Shown here: in pieces, positions 1-6,020 of the stretch | Position numbering within the stretch: the first letter of the stretch is position 1 | Layout: each line of letters begins with the position of its first letter | Origin: CAYTLQ01 sp964438715 | Lineage (GTDB): Bacteria; Bacteroidota; Ignavibacteria; Ignavibacteriales; Ignavibacteriaceae | NCBI GenBank assembly: GCA_964438715.1 | Contig: CAYTLQ010000017.1 | Location: forward strand, 1-7,092 | Length of the DNA stretch: 7,092 nt | Direction of reading: 5' to 3' | Notes under the pieces: model-generated | What the model saw: the letters and a program-made list of their open reading frames with translations, nothing else | What the model was told of the DNA's origin: nothing | The model's database searches: none | Position numbers and translations under genes: made by a program

Positions 1-139
1 TTTGAGCTTTTAAAATGTCGATGAATCGGGCATAAACAACAGAAAACATAAAATTATAAACATCGTTTACATAATTTATTCTTTTAAAAACTTGATATTA
101 TTACAATAAAAAAAATATAAATTGAATTATTCAGAAGTC
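1..139. other. AT-rich intergenic flank, no gene seen
   Basis: This stretch is very AT-rich and has no ORF with a plausible start site. It lies downstream of the minus-strand secreted-protein gene. Just past that gene's stop there is a short TGAA/TTCA inverted repeat (123-133), followed on the minus strand by an eight-T run near 112-119. This could be a weak terminator, but the stem is only four base pairs, so I do not call it separately. Confidence 0.5.
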
Positions 140-934
140 TCATTCTTGTTTTCGCAGAGTCCATGTATATGTTCTACCGTTTGAAGGGAAAACGCCATTG
201 CCGAAAGTCATATTTGCCTCAACACTTGAGCCGGAAGTGGGGCTATTCCAGTTATTGGTTGTTGTAAGGTTAAAGTATTCGCTTGTGTTATTACCACCCA
301 GCCCAACCTGAATACCGTTTGTAGTTGTTGAAGCTCCCATTGATCCATAGATTATTTCCACTTTATATGAAGTTTCATAAAGTTTAATCTGAAAATTGAT
401 AACATCGTTTCCAAAATCAGAGCCATATCTTCTCCACCCCTTAAATTGAACTACAAATATTCTGTTCGGCGAGGTTCCTAGTGTAGCATAGCTTATTGCA
501 GGCGTATAACTCGCACCCAGGTGCATAATATCCTGCCCGAATGCGACTATTCTGTTTCTTAGCCTTGAGGGTGAAATTGTCGTGGTAGAGCTTATTGGAG
601 CATAGTATAACCCTGAGAGGTTTACACCGTCTGCTTCAGTACCAAGCCCAATCCAGCCGTTTGAACTGATGCCCACTCTTGTAAAGTATTCTCCGTTAAA
701 ATAGAAGCTAAATGGTATCTGATAGCCGGGACCTGTTACACTGGAACCATTGTTTGCAAGATAAAAATCATCTCCGCCATAATTAGTTAGTACTGTAGGA
801 CTGGATAGCTCAGTATATGTTCCCAAAGTTGTCGAAAATTCATAGTACGATTGCATTGTTGTCTGTGCATAACCGATTGTCACGATGAAGCTAAACAGTA
901 GAAAAAATTGAGAAAAAAAGTATTTTGTTTTCAT
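140..934 (-). CDS. Secreted beta-sandwich protein of unknown function
   Basis: The product is 264 residues. I start it at the ATG at 934-932, because CGGAG lies five bases upstream; the longer frame to 973 would translate that ribosome binding site. Residues 1-23 form a signal peptide: basic MKTK, a Phe/Leu-rich core, then GYA before Gln24. The mature part is rich in Thr, Ser, Asn, Gly and aromatics and alternates like beta strands. Segments such as SNGWIGLG (91-98), the strand around residues 159-171 and the strand around 180-197 ending in IIYG recall the beta-sandwich modules found in large Bacteroidota type IX-secreted proteins. Here the module stands alone, and it ends at TWTLRKQE with no type IX sorting domain or anchor. 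It is therefore likely periplasmic or released. No catalytic motif is visible and the function is unknown. Confidence 0.82.
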   Translation of the reverse strand: MKTKYFFSQFFLLFSFIVTIGYAQTTMQSYYEFSTTLGTYTELSSPTVLTNYGGDDFYLANNGSSVTGPGYQIPFSFYFNGEYFTRVGISSNGWIGLGTEADGVNLSGLYYAPISSTTTISPSRLRNRIVAFGQDIMHLGASYTPAISYATLGTSPNRIFVVQFKGWRRYGSDFGNDVINFQIKLYETSYKVEIIYGSMGASTTTNGIQVGLGGNNTSEYFNLTTTNNWNSPTSGSSVEANMTFGNGVFPSNGRTYTWTLRKQE

Positions 935-980
935 ATTCACTCCGGAAGAATTACAACTAACAAATAATTTCAATCTTGAT

Positions 981-1208
981 TTATAAATCCGTTGCGGAGG
1001 AAGTCTTACTTAACGGCTTTTTCCCGTCAACTGACGGGAAAAAGCGCGTTAAAGTGTTTCCATCAGGAGTCACCCTTAGCAAGGAGAGTAATGAGGAAAC
1101 TTCACAAATTGAGAATAAATTTTTGGTTATGGCCGTGATGGGTATTTCAGGTGACAGAGTCAGTGCGGCTATCGGAGGAAGAATGTTGTAAGAGTGAATT
1201 AGTGCCAT
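981..1208 (-). CDS. Doubtful small ORF with a perfect Shine-Dalgarno
   Basis: This is a 75-codon ORF starting at the ATG at 1208-1206. The sequence AGGAGG lies five bases upstream (1219-1214), which is the strongest ribosome binding site in the window. Against a real gene, the peptide is Ser/Thr/Leu/Pro-rich with no recognisable domain. The ORF runs through a long palindrome, and the opposite strand is also open here, so both strands encode a FFPS-x-DGKK string. The start codon sits in a GAGTGA/TCACTC hairpin. It may be part of a repeat element rather than a gene. Confidence 0.25.
   Translation of the reverse strand: MALIHSYNILPPIAALTLSPEIPITAITKNLFSICEVSSLLSLLRVTPDGNTLTRFFPSVDGKKPLSKTSSATDL
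1010..1052. repeat. Long near-perfect inverted repeat
   Basis: The arms TTAACGGC plus TTTTTCCCGTCA (1010-1029) and TGACGGGAAAAA plus GC and CGTTAA (1032-1052) pair over 20 bp. There is a two-base centre (AC, 1030-1031) and one unpaired G at 1046. The two-base loop makes it closer to a DNA palindrome than an ordinary RNA terminator, and no T-run follows on either strand. It lies inside the doubtful small ORF. Confidence 0.85.
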
Positions 1209-1223
1209 CACTCCCTCCTATTC

Positions 1224-1242
1224 GTAAACAAAAGTTGTTTAC
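1224..1242. repeat. 8-bp perfect inverted repeat
   Basis: GTAAACAA and TTGTTTAC are perfect inverted repeats separated by AAG. The element sits between the doubtful small ORF and the regulator gene. No T-run follows directly, so it is not a typical terminator. It could be an operator or part of a folded RNA. Confidence 0.6.
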
Positions 1243-1316
1243 TCATTTTCGGATTCCTTGCTAAGGCTATTTTACCCTGCAAATAAATTGTTTCTTTAAG
1301 CAGAAGTCAATAAGGG

Positions 1317-1345
1317 AGCCTTCCTAAAACAGGTTTTAGGAAGCT
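1317..1345. repeat. 13-bp inverted repeat downstream of the regulator gene
   Basis: AGCCTTCCTAAAAC (1317-1330) and GTTTTAGGAAGCT (1333-1345) pair over 13 bp, with one unpaired C and a two-base centre (AG). It lies about 30 bp past the stop codon of the minus-strand regulator gene, where a terminator would be expected. There is no T-run on either strand, so intrinsic termination is not well supported. Confidence 0.7.
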
Positions 1346-1375
1346 AACAGGGTTATAAATGGAAATAAAAGCCAG

Positions 1376-2555
1376 TTATTGGGAGGATAAATACTCGGAA
1401 GGTGCTTTGCCGGTTACAGATTTAAATACCCGATTAAATGTAGAACGGGAATTAAAACCCACTTTTTGGTATAATTCTTCAAAATTTGCTGTGGGATTTA
1501 ACTTCATAAGTCTTATTGCCTCTGAAATTCTGAAGTCGTTAATAAAGCCATGAAAGTTTTTATTATAAATATGATTAATTACAAAAGAAATCTTTCGGGA
1601 TTGAATGTGCAGTTTTTTTGCCAGTAATTCTATTGAAAGGTTTGTATCGAGAAAAATTTTTGAAGATTTTAAATAATTCTCTAAAATTTCTTTAATTTCA
1701 AGCATTTCCGTTTCTGTGGGGGTATTTGCTCTGTTTTTCAATGGAACGCCCGCCTCGTCAAACTCAACACTTTCCTTATCAATTTTAGAGTGGAATTTAT
1801 CAATTCGTAACTGGATCAGCATCAATGAATGGTTAATTGCAGTATAAAGTGCAAAAAGAATGAAAAGAAGAGAAACGATAAGCTCGAAAACCCTTAATTC
1901 ATAATCAGCAGGACGGAAATACGAAAAAAATCCCACTATCAGCAGTTCGTATAAAGCAATTACAGGAATGAAATAATGAATAATTCGGATAATTTTAGTT
2001 TCAAAAATACTATTTCCATAAGTATGCTTTAGCTTTTCAAGTAATTTGTAAAGTATAGCAATATAAAAGACAACTTGTGCGTAATAAGTAAATATTACAA
2101 AAACTTTAACAATAAGTATAAGTGTACTATTGCCATTAAAATTGGAAAGATTTTCAAAATTCAGTGTATTTTTTATTTCTAATGGTGATAAGTAATAGAC
2201 TGTTGCAAAAAAAAAGAAATACGATTAAGGGAACTATAAAAAAATAAAAAGAGCGAGGCTTTCCGATTTCTGTTCCGTAAAAAGCCATATCTCTGAGGTA
2301 AATGTATAACAAGGGATAAATAGAAAAGAGAGCAAAATATACAAATGGATATAAAATATAATTTAAGGGTGCTATTCTTAAATAAATAACCTCATCAATT
2401 AGAATTATAAACATCACGACAAGAATTAATGCCCTCATATACACCTTGGGCTTTTCAACCAGTTTTTCTACCCGAAAGAGAACCAACAAGGAAATTGCCA
2501 ATACGGTAAAAATTACCAGGTTAAGAATATCGAGTAAATTAACTGATTCCGGCAT
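1376..2555 (-). pseudogene. 7TM membrane-bound AraC-family regulator, frameshifted
   Basis: Two minus-strand frames (2555-2154 and the frame ending at 1376) make one 392-residue protein if one base is removed from a nine-T run (plus-strand A's at 2207-2215). The junction then reads IVFLFF-ATVYYL, continuing transmembrane helix 4. The joined product has about seven hydrophobic helices: roughly residues 8-28, 39-60, 64-87, 102-122, 144-169, 189-212 and 223-246. A linker follows, then an AraC-type double helix-turn-helix (first about 307-342, second about 357-392, with GFNSRSTFNRVFKSVTGKAPSEY). It would be an inner-membrane sensor that binds DNA directly; the signal is unknown. As written, translation yields only a 133-residue membrane fragment. 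The lesion may be a sequencing error, a phase-variable tract, a slippage site or true decay. The start is ATG at 2555 with a weak ribosome binding site. Confidence 0.85.
2207..2215. repeat. Nine-base homopolymer at the frameshift point
   Basis: Nine consecutive A's on the plus strand (T's in the coding sense) lie exactly where the two halves of the membrane regulator fall out of frame. Eight would restore one continuous reading frame. Such tracts are prone to replication slippage, transcriptional slippage and read or assembly errors. Confidence 0.9.
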
Positions 2556-2572
2556 CGTGGGAAAAACTCTTT

Positions 2573-2578
2573 ATTATA
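2573..2578 (-). promoter_or_regulatory. Candidate -10 box for the membrane regulator
   Basis: The minus strand reads TATAAT here, 17 bases before the ATG at 2555. No good -35 box is found at the usual spacing. If used, the leader would be only about ten bases, which fits the weak ribosome binding site. AT-rich sequence makes chance matches common. Confidence 0.3.
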
Positions 2579-2587
2579 CTGTACAAA

Positions 2588-2735
2588 TTGCATAAAAATT
2601 AAACAATTTCTTATACTATCCCCTTATAAATTCTCCTTATTATGTATGATTATTGAGAGAGCGAATGTGATGGAGAAAATTTTCTCTTTAAGCATTTCAT
2701 CCCCTCGGAATTATTGCAAAATTCCGTTTTTTTTT
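2588..2735 (+). ncRNA. Candidate small RNA: promoter-like boxes to terminator
   Basis: TTGCAT (2588-2593) and TATACT (2612-2617), 18 bases apart, resemble a sigma-70-type promoter facing right. A strong intrinsic terminator ends at 2735. The predicted transcript, from about 2624 to 2735 (roughly 110 nt), contains TCTCCTT near its 5' end, which is complementary to Shine-Dalgarno sequences, and a 14-bp palindrome. The terminator is the solid part; the promoter is a weak match. Alternatives are an attenuated leader of ferritin or a stray antisense transcript. Confidence 0.28.
2706..2735 (+). terminator. Rho-independent terminator with no gene upstream
   Basis: A seven-base-pair stem, CGGAATT (2706-2712) with AATTCCG (2720-2726), closes a seven-base loop and is followed by nine T's (2727-2735). 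This is a classic plus-strand terminator. The only annotated gene to its left is on the opposite strand and starts there, so whatever it terminates is not a known coding sequence. Confidence 0.7.
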
Positions 2736-2751
2736 AAGCGCTTGTATTAAA

Positions 2752-2802
2752 ATCAACCCCGAAAGATGATATAGATGCTGTCGTTTACATGTACTACCAG
2801 TT
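2752..2802. repeat. Diverged direct repeat, copy A
   Basis: By eye it aligns with 2971-3023: both begin ATCAA, carry CCCCGAA, share GCT, TTAC and GTA blocks at matching offsets, and end in CCAGTT. After CCCCGAA the two 39-base stretches match at 25 positions without gaps. The reading frames are broken by stops, so it is not an intact gene. Confidence 0.5.
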
Positions 2803-2970
2803 AAAAATTCCTCAAAAAGCTATTTTCTTCCTCTCGTTATGCTGCAAACTTTCCTTTCTTACCATCATTTCAACAATTTGAAATACGACGAAAATCATTT
2901 TTCCCCTATCCTTCATATTATTATTAAACCGAAGGGTTGAAATTATAGTAAAAAATAACCCGAACACTTA

Positions 2971-3023
2971 ATCAAAACCCCGAAGAGTGTGATTGACGCT
3001 ATCTCTTACGGGTATTCCCAGTT
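2971..3023. repeat. Diverged direct repeat, copy B
   Basis: This is the second copy of the sequence at 2752-2802, about 219 bp further along, with two extra A's before CCCCGAA. ACACT (2966-2970 region) and AGTGT (2986-2990) could close a small stem around its start. It lies about 210 bp before the ferritin start. Confidence 0.5.
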
Positions 3024-3159
3024 ACCAGCCCTCCGGATAATCCATTTTACAACTTTAAGGTTTAATTAACTGAACATTTCATTATTTCTAAGGACAATTT
3101 CCCCTAAAATCCCCCCTCCACGGCAGTTTTATTATTAATTTAAATTTTAGTGTAATTTC

Positions 3160-3188
3160 TTTGACTGTTTCATTTCCCCTATATTTTG
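3160..3188 (+). promoter_or_regulatory. Possible ferritin promoter region
   Basis: TTTGACT (3160-3166) followed by TATATTTTG (3180-3188) loosely resembles the Bacteroidota pattern of TTTG upstream and TAnnTTTG at -7. However, the second element has one extra base and the gap is short for either sigma class. It lies about 43 bases before the start codon. Low confidence. Confidence 0.25.
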
Positions 3189-3217
3189 TAGTTTACTACC
3201 ATCATTTTTTATTATTT

Positions 3218-3223
3218 AGAGGT
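3218..3223 (+). promoter_or_regulatory. Ferritin ribosome binding site
   Basis: AGAGGT lies eight bases before ATG 3232. The overlapping GGTAG (3221-3225) can pair with CTACC (3196-3200), and that CTAC can instead pair with GTAG just upstream. A weak alternative fold near the start is therefore possible, though the stems are only four to five bp. Confidence 0.6.
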
Positions 3224-3231
3224 AGATTACT

Positions 3232-3747
3232 ATGTTAAAACCTAAAATGGAAGAAGCACTTAATAAGCAAATAAATGAAGAAATGTACTCCTCATATCTT
3301 TATCTTTCTATGTCGGCATATTTTGAATCAGTCAGCCTTACAGGATTTGCCAGCTGGATGAAGATACAGTCTGCTGAGGAATATGCACATGCGATGAAGA
3401 TATATACATATATCATTCAGAAAGGCGGCAGGGCAAAGCTTTCAGCAATAGCAGAACCTAAGCAATCATGGGATACACCGCTTAATGTGTTTGAAGACAC
3501 CCTGAAACACGAACAGCACATTACCGCATGTATTGATGAATTGGTTAATCTGGCGCTTGAACTAAAAGACCACGCAACTAATAACTTTTTACAGTGGTTT
3601 GTTACCGAACAGGTTGAGGAAGAAGCAAATGCAACAAAAATTATTGACGACCTTAAAATGATCGGCAATAATAACCATGGCATATTTCTGCTTGACCGCG
3701 AACTTGGTCAACGCGCTACGCCTGCGGCAGAAGCTACCGCCGATTAA
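3232..3747 (+). CDS. ftnA: Non-haem ferritin (FtnA type)
   Basis: This 171-residue protein is an iron-storage subunit that assembles into a cytoplasmic 24-mer shell, oxidising Fe(II) and storing ferric mineral. The four-helix ferritin fold is complete. The ferroxidase residues fall at the same numbers as in E. coli FtnA: Glu17, Glu50, His53, Glu94, Gln127 and Glu130. The extra site-C acidic residues Glu49, Glu126 and Glu129 and the conserved Tyr24 are also present. There is no haem-ligand evidence for bacterioferritin. The C-terminal tail after about residue 160 is Ala/Thr-rich and probably disordered. ATG at 3232 is preceded by AGAGGT with eight bases between. It forms a single-gene unit: a long intergenic region lies upstream and a strong terminator follows directly. 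No clear Fur box was found. Confidence 0.96.
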   Translation: MLKPKMEEALNKQINEEMYSSYLYLSMSAYFESVSLTGFASWMKIQSAEEYAHAMKIYTYIIQKGGRAKLSAIAEPKQSWDTPLNVFEDTLKHEQHITACIDELVNLALELKDHATNNFLQWFVTEQVEEEANATKIIDDLKMIGNNNHGIFLLDRELGQRATPAAEATAD

Positions 3748-3757
3748 GTATTTTCTC

Positions 3758-3790
3758 CGGGCTGTTGCCTAAAGGTAACAGCCCGTTTTT
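3758..3790 (+). terminator. Rho-independent terminator of ferritin
   Basis: CGGGCTGTTGCC (3758-3769) pairs with GGTAACAGCCCG (3774-3785) over 12 bp with one G-T pair and a TAAA loop, followed by TTTTT and more T-rich sequence. It begins ten bases after the ferritin stop. It also lies just beyond the stop of the convergent gene, but there is no T-run in that direction. Confidence 0.92.
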
Positions 3791-3799
3791 ATTTTAATC

Positions 3800-5899
3800 C
3801 TATCCCAAACTTTCATTTTTCGAAACCCTTGCAACCGCCATTTCTATTAACGCCAGAACCAGAGCAATCATAATACAATATTTCCAAAGCTCAGAGCCGG
3901 CGCGTGCCTGTGATATTTTTTCTACTGCATTTTCTGAAACATCTGCAATGTGCAGTTGTGCCAAAGAGCCGGTCTTTTCCATTAACTTTGCAAACTCATC
4001 AGTTGAGTAGCGTTCGATGCGGGATTCGAGCGGATTCCGGTTAACGGGAATCATGCCGACTATCTTTCCGTTCTCCATTATCGAATAATTCCCTGCACAT
4101 AAGGTATTTTTATAAATGTGAAATGCCGACTCATTAGCCGCATTAACAGAAATTGTTTCGTCAGGTTTCCCGGGACGCTTAATTAAAAGTGATGACCCTG
4201 TAGTTTTTTCAAGCGGGATAAAAATTTCTTCACCTGCAAAATACTTTTGATGTGTATTTTCACCCGATGCAAGATACATCACCGACCGAAAAATAAAGGG
4301 TGCAAAAAATCCCTTTAATGGCAAATTACTCCAATCAGGTACCACTGCACATGATAGGACAAGTTGTTTTCCCCTGCCGGATTTCTTTTCTGCAATAAAA
4401 ATTTGTCCGGTATTTAACATTATTAACGGGGTGAATTCCGGCGCTGTTATATTCAGATGGTAATAGATATCCGGACTTTCAATTTGTTTTTTTTCTTTTA
4501 CTCTGAATAAGCCGGTCAGAACCGGATGATCAAAATTTACTGTTGAAAATACAGCAACTGAAGATGGTGTTCCTTTTATTCCGGAACCACCATTCACCAA
4601 ACTGCCTGAAACAGATGAGAGAAGCGCCGAATATTCTGCCGGTGTGGTTTTGTTGCCGGGAATAATTAATAAACCGCCACCTGTCTCGATAAAGCGTTTT
4701 ACTCTGTTTGTGTTGATTCCTTCTCCTGCACCAGCAATAATTATAACATTATATTTTTCGGGCGCTATACTGTTAAACTGCGTTAACGGCTTTTTTTCAA
4801 TTGAAATTACACCACTGCGGTCGCCTGCTTTCAATGCTAGTTCAAGAAACATTCCATCACCTGAATTTTGTTCAAACAGAGCAACTTTTACTTTGTCCGG
4901 TACAAATGCCGAGGCAAAAGAGGTATTATCTTTAATTATTGCATCCTCTTCAAGAGAAACATAAATGTTCTGATATCCGGTATTTTTAATTGTTGACTCA
5001 AGTTGAATCTCTTTCTGTTCCGATGCTGAAAAATCAACTGATTTTTGTGCTGTTCTTTCACCATTAATAAATAATGATACTACTGCATTATTGTTGGGAA
5101 TATCGGAGTAATTTTTAATAAAGGCGGAAACACTAATTGGTTTATCCTTCTCGAAGATTGAAGTAGTTATGTTAAGGCTATCCACACCAAGATTTATTAT
5201 TTCATCTTTACCATAAGCAAACAGGTAAATTTGTACCCTCTCGTCTAAACCACCCTTAAGACTAGTAAATGAATTTTCTTTGCCAAATCGGCTCTTCTGG
5301 AGATCGGTAAATATATAAAGCTCTTTATTCAGATTTTGAGAGCCGGCAAGTAACTCAGCCGCATACACAATTGAAGGATATAATTCAGTTGATATATCGG
5401 AAATTTCTGCATCTTTCAGCTCTTTAATAATAGCGCTTATATTTCCGCTTAAAACCGGCTGGTTCGTTTCCGGAATAACTCCGGTGAGTATTACAGCAGT
5501 ATTATCTCCTTCCTTCATATTATTCAGCAGGCTGATTACCTGTGCTTTTGCCTGATTAAAAAAACTGCCGTTTTCATCGCCTGCCGACATACTAATACTA
5601 TTATCTAATATAAATACAGCAGTAGTCTTTGCAACAGACGGAGCTCCGCCAACTGTAATACCTTTTATTGTAGGTCGGGAAAAAGCTAATACAATAAATA
5701 AAATTATCAGGGTTCGCAGTAATAAGAGCAACCATTGTTGGATTTTAATTTTTCGAATTTTATTTTTTTGCAGTTCCTTCAAAAAGGTGAGAGTGCTAAA
5801 TTCTATCTTCTGAAGTTTACGCAAATTCAAAAGGTGAATAACAATAGGAATAGCGGCAGCAAAAAGTCCAAACAGAACAAATGGATTAAGAAATGTCAT
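3800..5899 (-). CDS. BatA/VWA-domain membrane protein
   Basis: This is a 699-residue inner-membrane protein. It opens with the BatA N-terminal signature (MTFLNPFVLFGLFAAAIPIV, then HLLNLRKLQK) with helices at about 6-24 and 56-74. A von Willebrand factor A domain follows at about 92-230, with a MIDAS-type DNSIS motif (Asp99, Ser101, Ser103) and FTDLQ (Asp199). Next come a beta-rich stretch (about 235-335) and a Rossmann-like segment resembling glutamine-amidotransferase-like domains (about 337-420, VIIIAGAGEG and GGGLLIIPG). The late LPLKGFFAPFIFR stretch (about 526-537) is typical of this family, and a C-terminal helix lies at about 671-690. Homologues in Bacteroidota are loosely linked to aerotolerance or envelope functions, often near MoxR and DUF58 genes, which are not in this window. 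The precise role is unknown. It is convergent with ferritin, and its start follows the HisH-like gene by 121 bp. Confidence 0.93.
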   Translation of the reverse strand: MTFLNPFVLFGLFAAAIPIVIHLLNLRKLQKIEFSTLTFLKELQKNKIRKIKIQQWLLLLLRTLIILFIVLAFSRPTIKGITVGGAPSVAKTTAVFILDNSISMSAGDENGSFFNQAKAQVISLLNNMKEGDNTAVILTGVIPETNQPVLSGNISAIIKELKDAEISDISTELYPSIVYAAELLAGSQNLNKELYIFTDLQKSRFGKENSFTSLKGGLDERVQIYLFAYGKDEIINLGVDSLNITTSIFEKDKPISVSAFIKNYSDIPNNNAVVSLFINGERTAQKSVDFSASEQKEIQLESTIKNTGYQNIYVSLEEDAIIKDNTSFASAFVPDKVKVALFEQNSGDGMFLELALKAGDRSGVISIEKKPLTQFNSIAPEKYNVIIIAGAGEGINTNRVKRFIETGGGLLIIPGNKTTPAEYSALLSSVSGSLVNGGSGIKGTPSSVAVFSTVNFDHPVLTGLFRVKEKKQIESPDIYYHLNITAPEFTPLIMLNTGQIFIAEKKSGRGKQLVLSCAVVPDWSNLPLKGFFAPFIFRSVMYLASGENTHQKYFAGEEIFIPLEKTTGSSLLIKRPGKPDETISVNAANESAFHIYKNTLCAGNYSIMENGKIVGMIPVNRNPLESRIERYSTDEFAKLMEKTGSLAQLHIADVSENAVEKISQARAGSELWKYCIMIALVLALIEMAVARVSKNESLG

Positions 5900-6020
5900 T
5901 ATCCGTTGAATAATATGTTAAAAGTGTTACTGCAATATTCGAAATTTACTATTTTCGAGAGGGATATGGCAGATAAAATCTTTTCACCCTGATCCGTCTT
6001 TACGGTATTACTGTGTCAAT
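5900..6020 (-). other. Leader region of the BatA/VWA gene
   Basis: This 121-bp gap on the coding strand contains a CCGT/ACGG mini-hairpin near its upstream end and a TCGAAA/TTTCGA inverted repeat (5939-5958) 40-60 bases before the start codon. No convincing promoter or Shine-Dalgarno is visible; the bases before ATG 5899 are AT-rich, as is common in Bacteroidota. The gap is long enough for a separate promoter, but co-transcription with the HisH-like gene is also possible. Confidence 0.35.

Larger units (their letters stand above)
935..1375. other. Palindrome-rich intergenic region
   Basis: There is no confident gene in these 441 bp between two minus-strand genes. The segment from about 985 to 1220 has a visibly higher GC content than its surroundings and is open on both strands. 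The region holds a 12-bp perfect palindrome GATTTATAAATC (978-989), a long hairpin (1010-1052), the 9-mer CGGAGGAAG twice (995-1003 and 1173-1181), a GAGTGA/TCACTC stem (1192-1213) and two further inverted repeats (1224-1242 and 1317-1345). The density of palindromes suggests an inserted or dispersed repeat, or a structured RNA. A genome-wide comparison would be needed to decide. Confidence 0.5.
2556..3231. other. 676-bp intergenic region between divergent genes
   Basis: No convincing protein gene lies between the regulator (leftward) and ferritin (rightward). Visible contents are a candidate leftward promoter near 2573, a candidate rightward promoter near 2588-2617, a 14-bp palindrome GAGAAAATTTTCTC (2673-2686), a strong rightward terminator (2706-2735), an AAGCGCTT palindrome (2736-2743), two diverged ~50-bp direct repeats (2752-2802 and 2971-3023), and three copies of TTTCCCCTA (2900, 3098, 3173). 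The ferritin leader is therefore either very long or starts close to the gene. Confidence 0.6.

Noticed and set aside
976..1191. Plus-strand ORF of 71 codons opposite the doubtful small ORF
   Set aside because: It starts at a non-ATG codon without a ribosome binding site, and its openness is explained by the palindrome and locally higher GC.
1359..1553. Plus-strand ORF over the 3' end of the regulator gene
   Set aside because: It is antisense to the clear AraC DNA-binding domain and shows no recognisable features.
2670..2750. 26-codon plus-strand ORF running through the orphan terminator, as a leader peptide
   Set aside because: It has no good ribosome binding site, no runs of a regulatory amino acid, and a Phe stretch that only reflects the T-run.
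2640..3231. Fur-box-like sites before ferritin
   Set aside because: Only loose AT-rich matches such as GATTATTGAGA are present; no convincing 19-bp dyad was found.
3417..3683. Minus-strand ORF inside ferritin
   Set aside because: It is a Ser/Cys-rich shadow of a gene with all functional residues on the other strand.
4644..4964. Plus-strand ORF inside the BatA/VWA gene
   Set aside because: It is antisense to a well-supported coding sequence and has no domain or start signal.
5735..5992. Plus-strand ORF overlapping the BatA start
   Set aside because: It is antisense to the conserved N-terminal BatA domain, with Lys/Asn/Phe-rich low-complexity composition.
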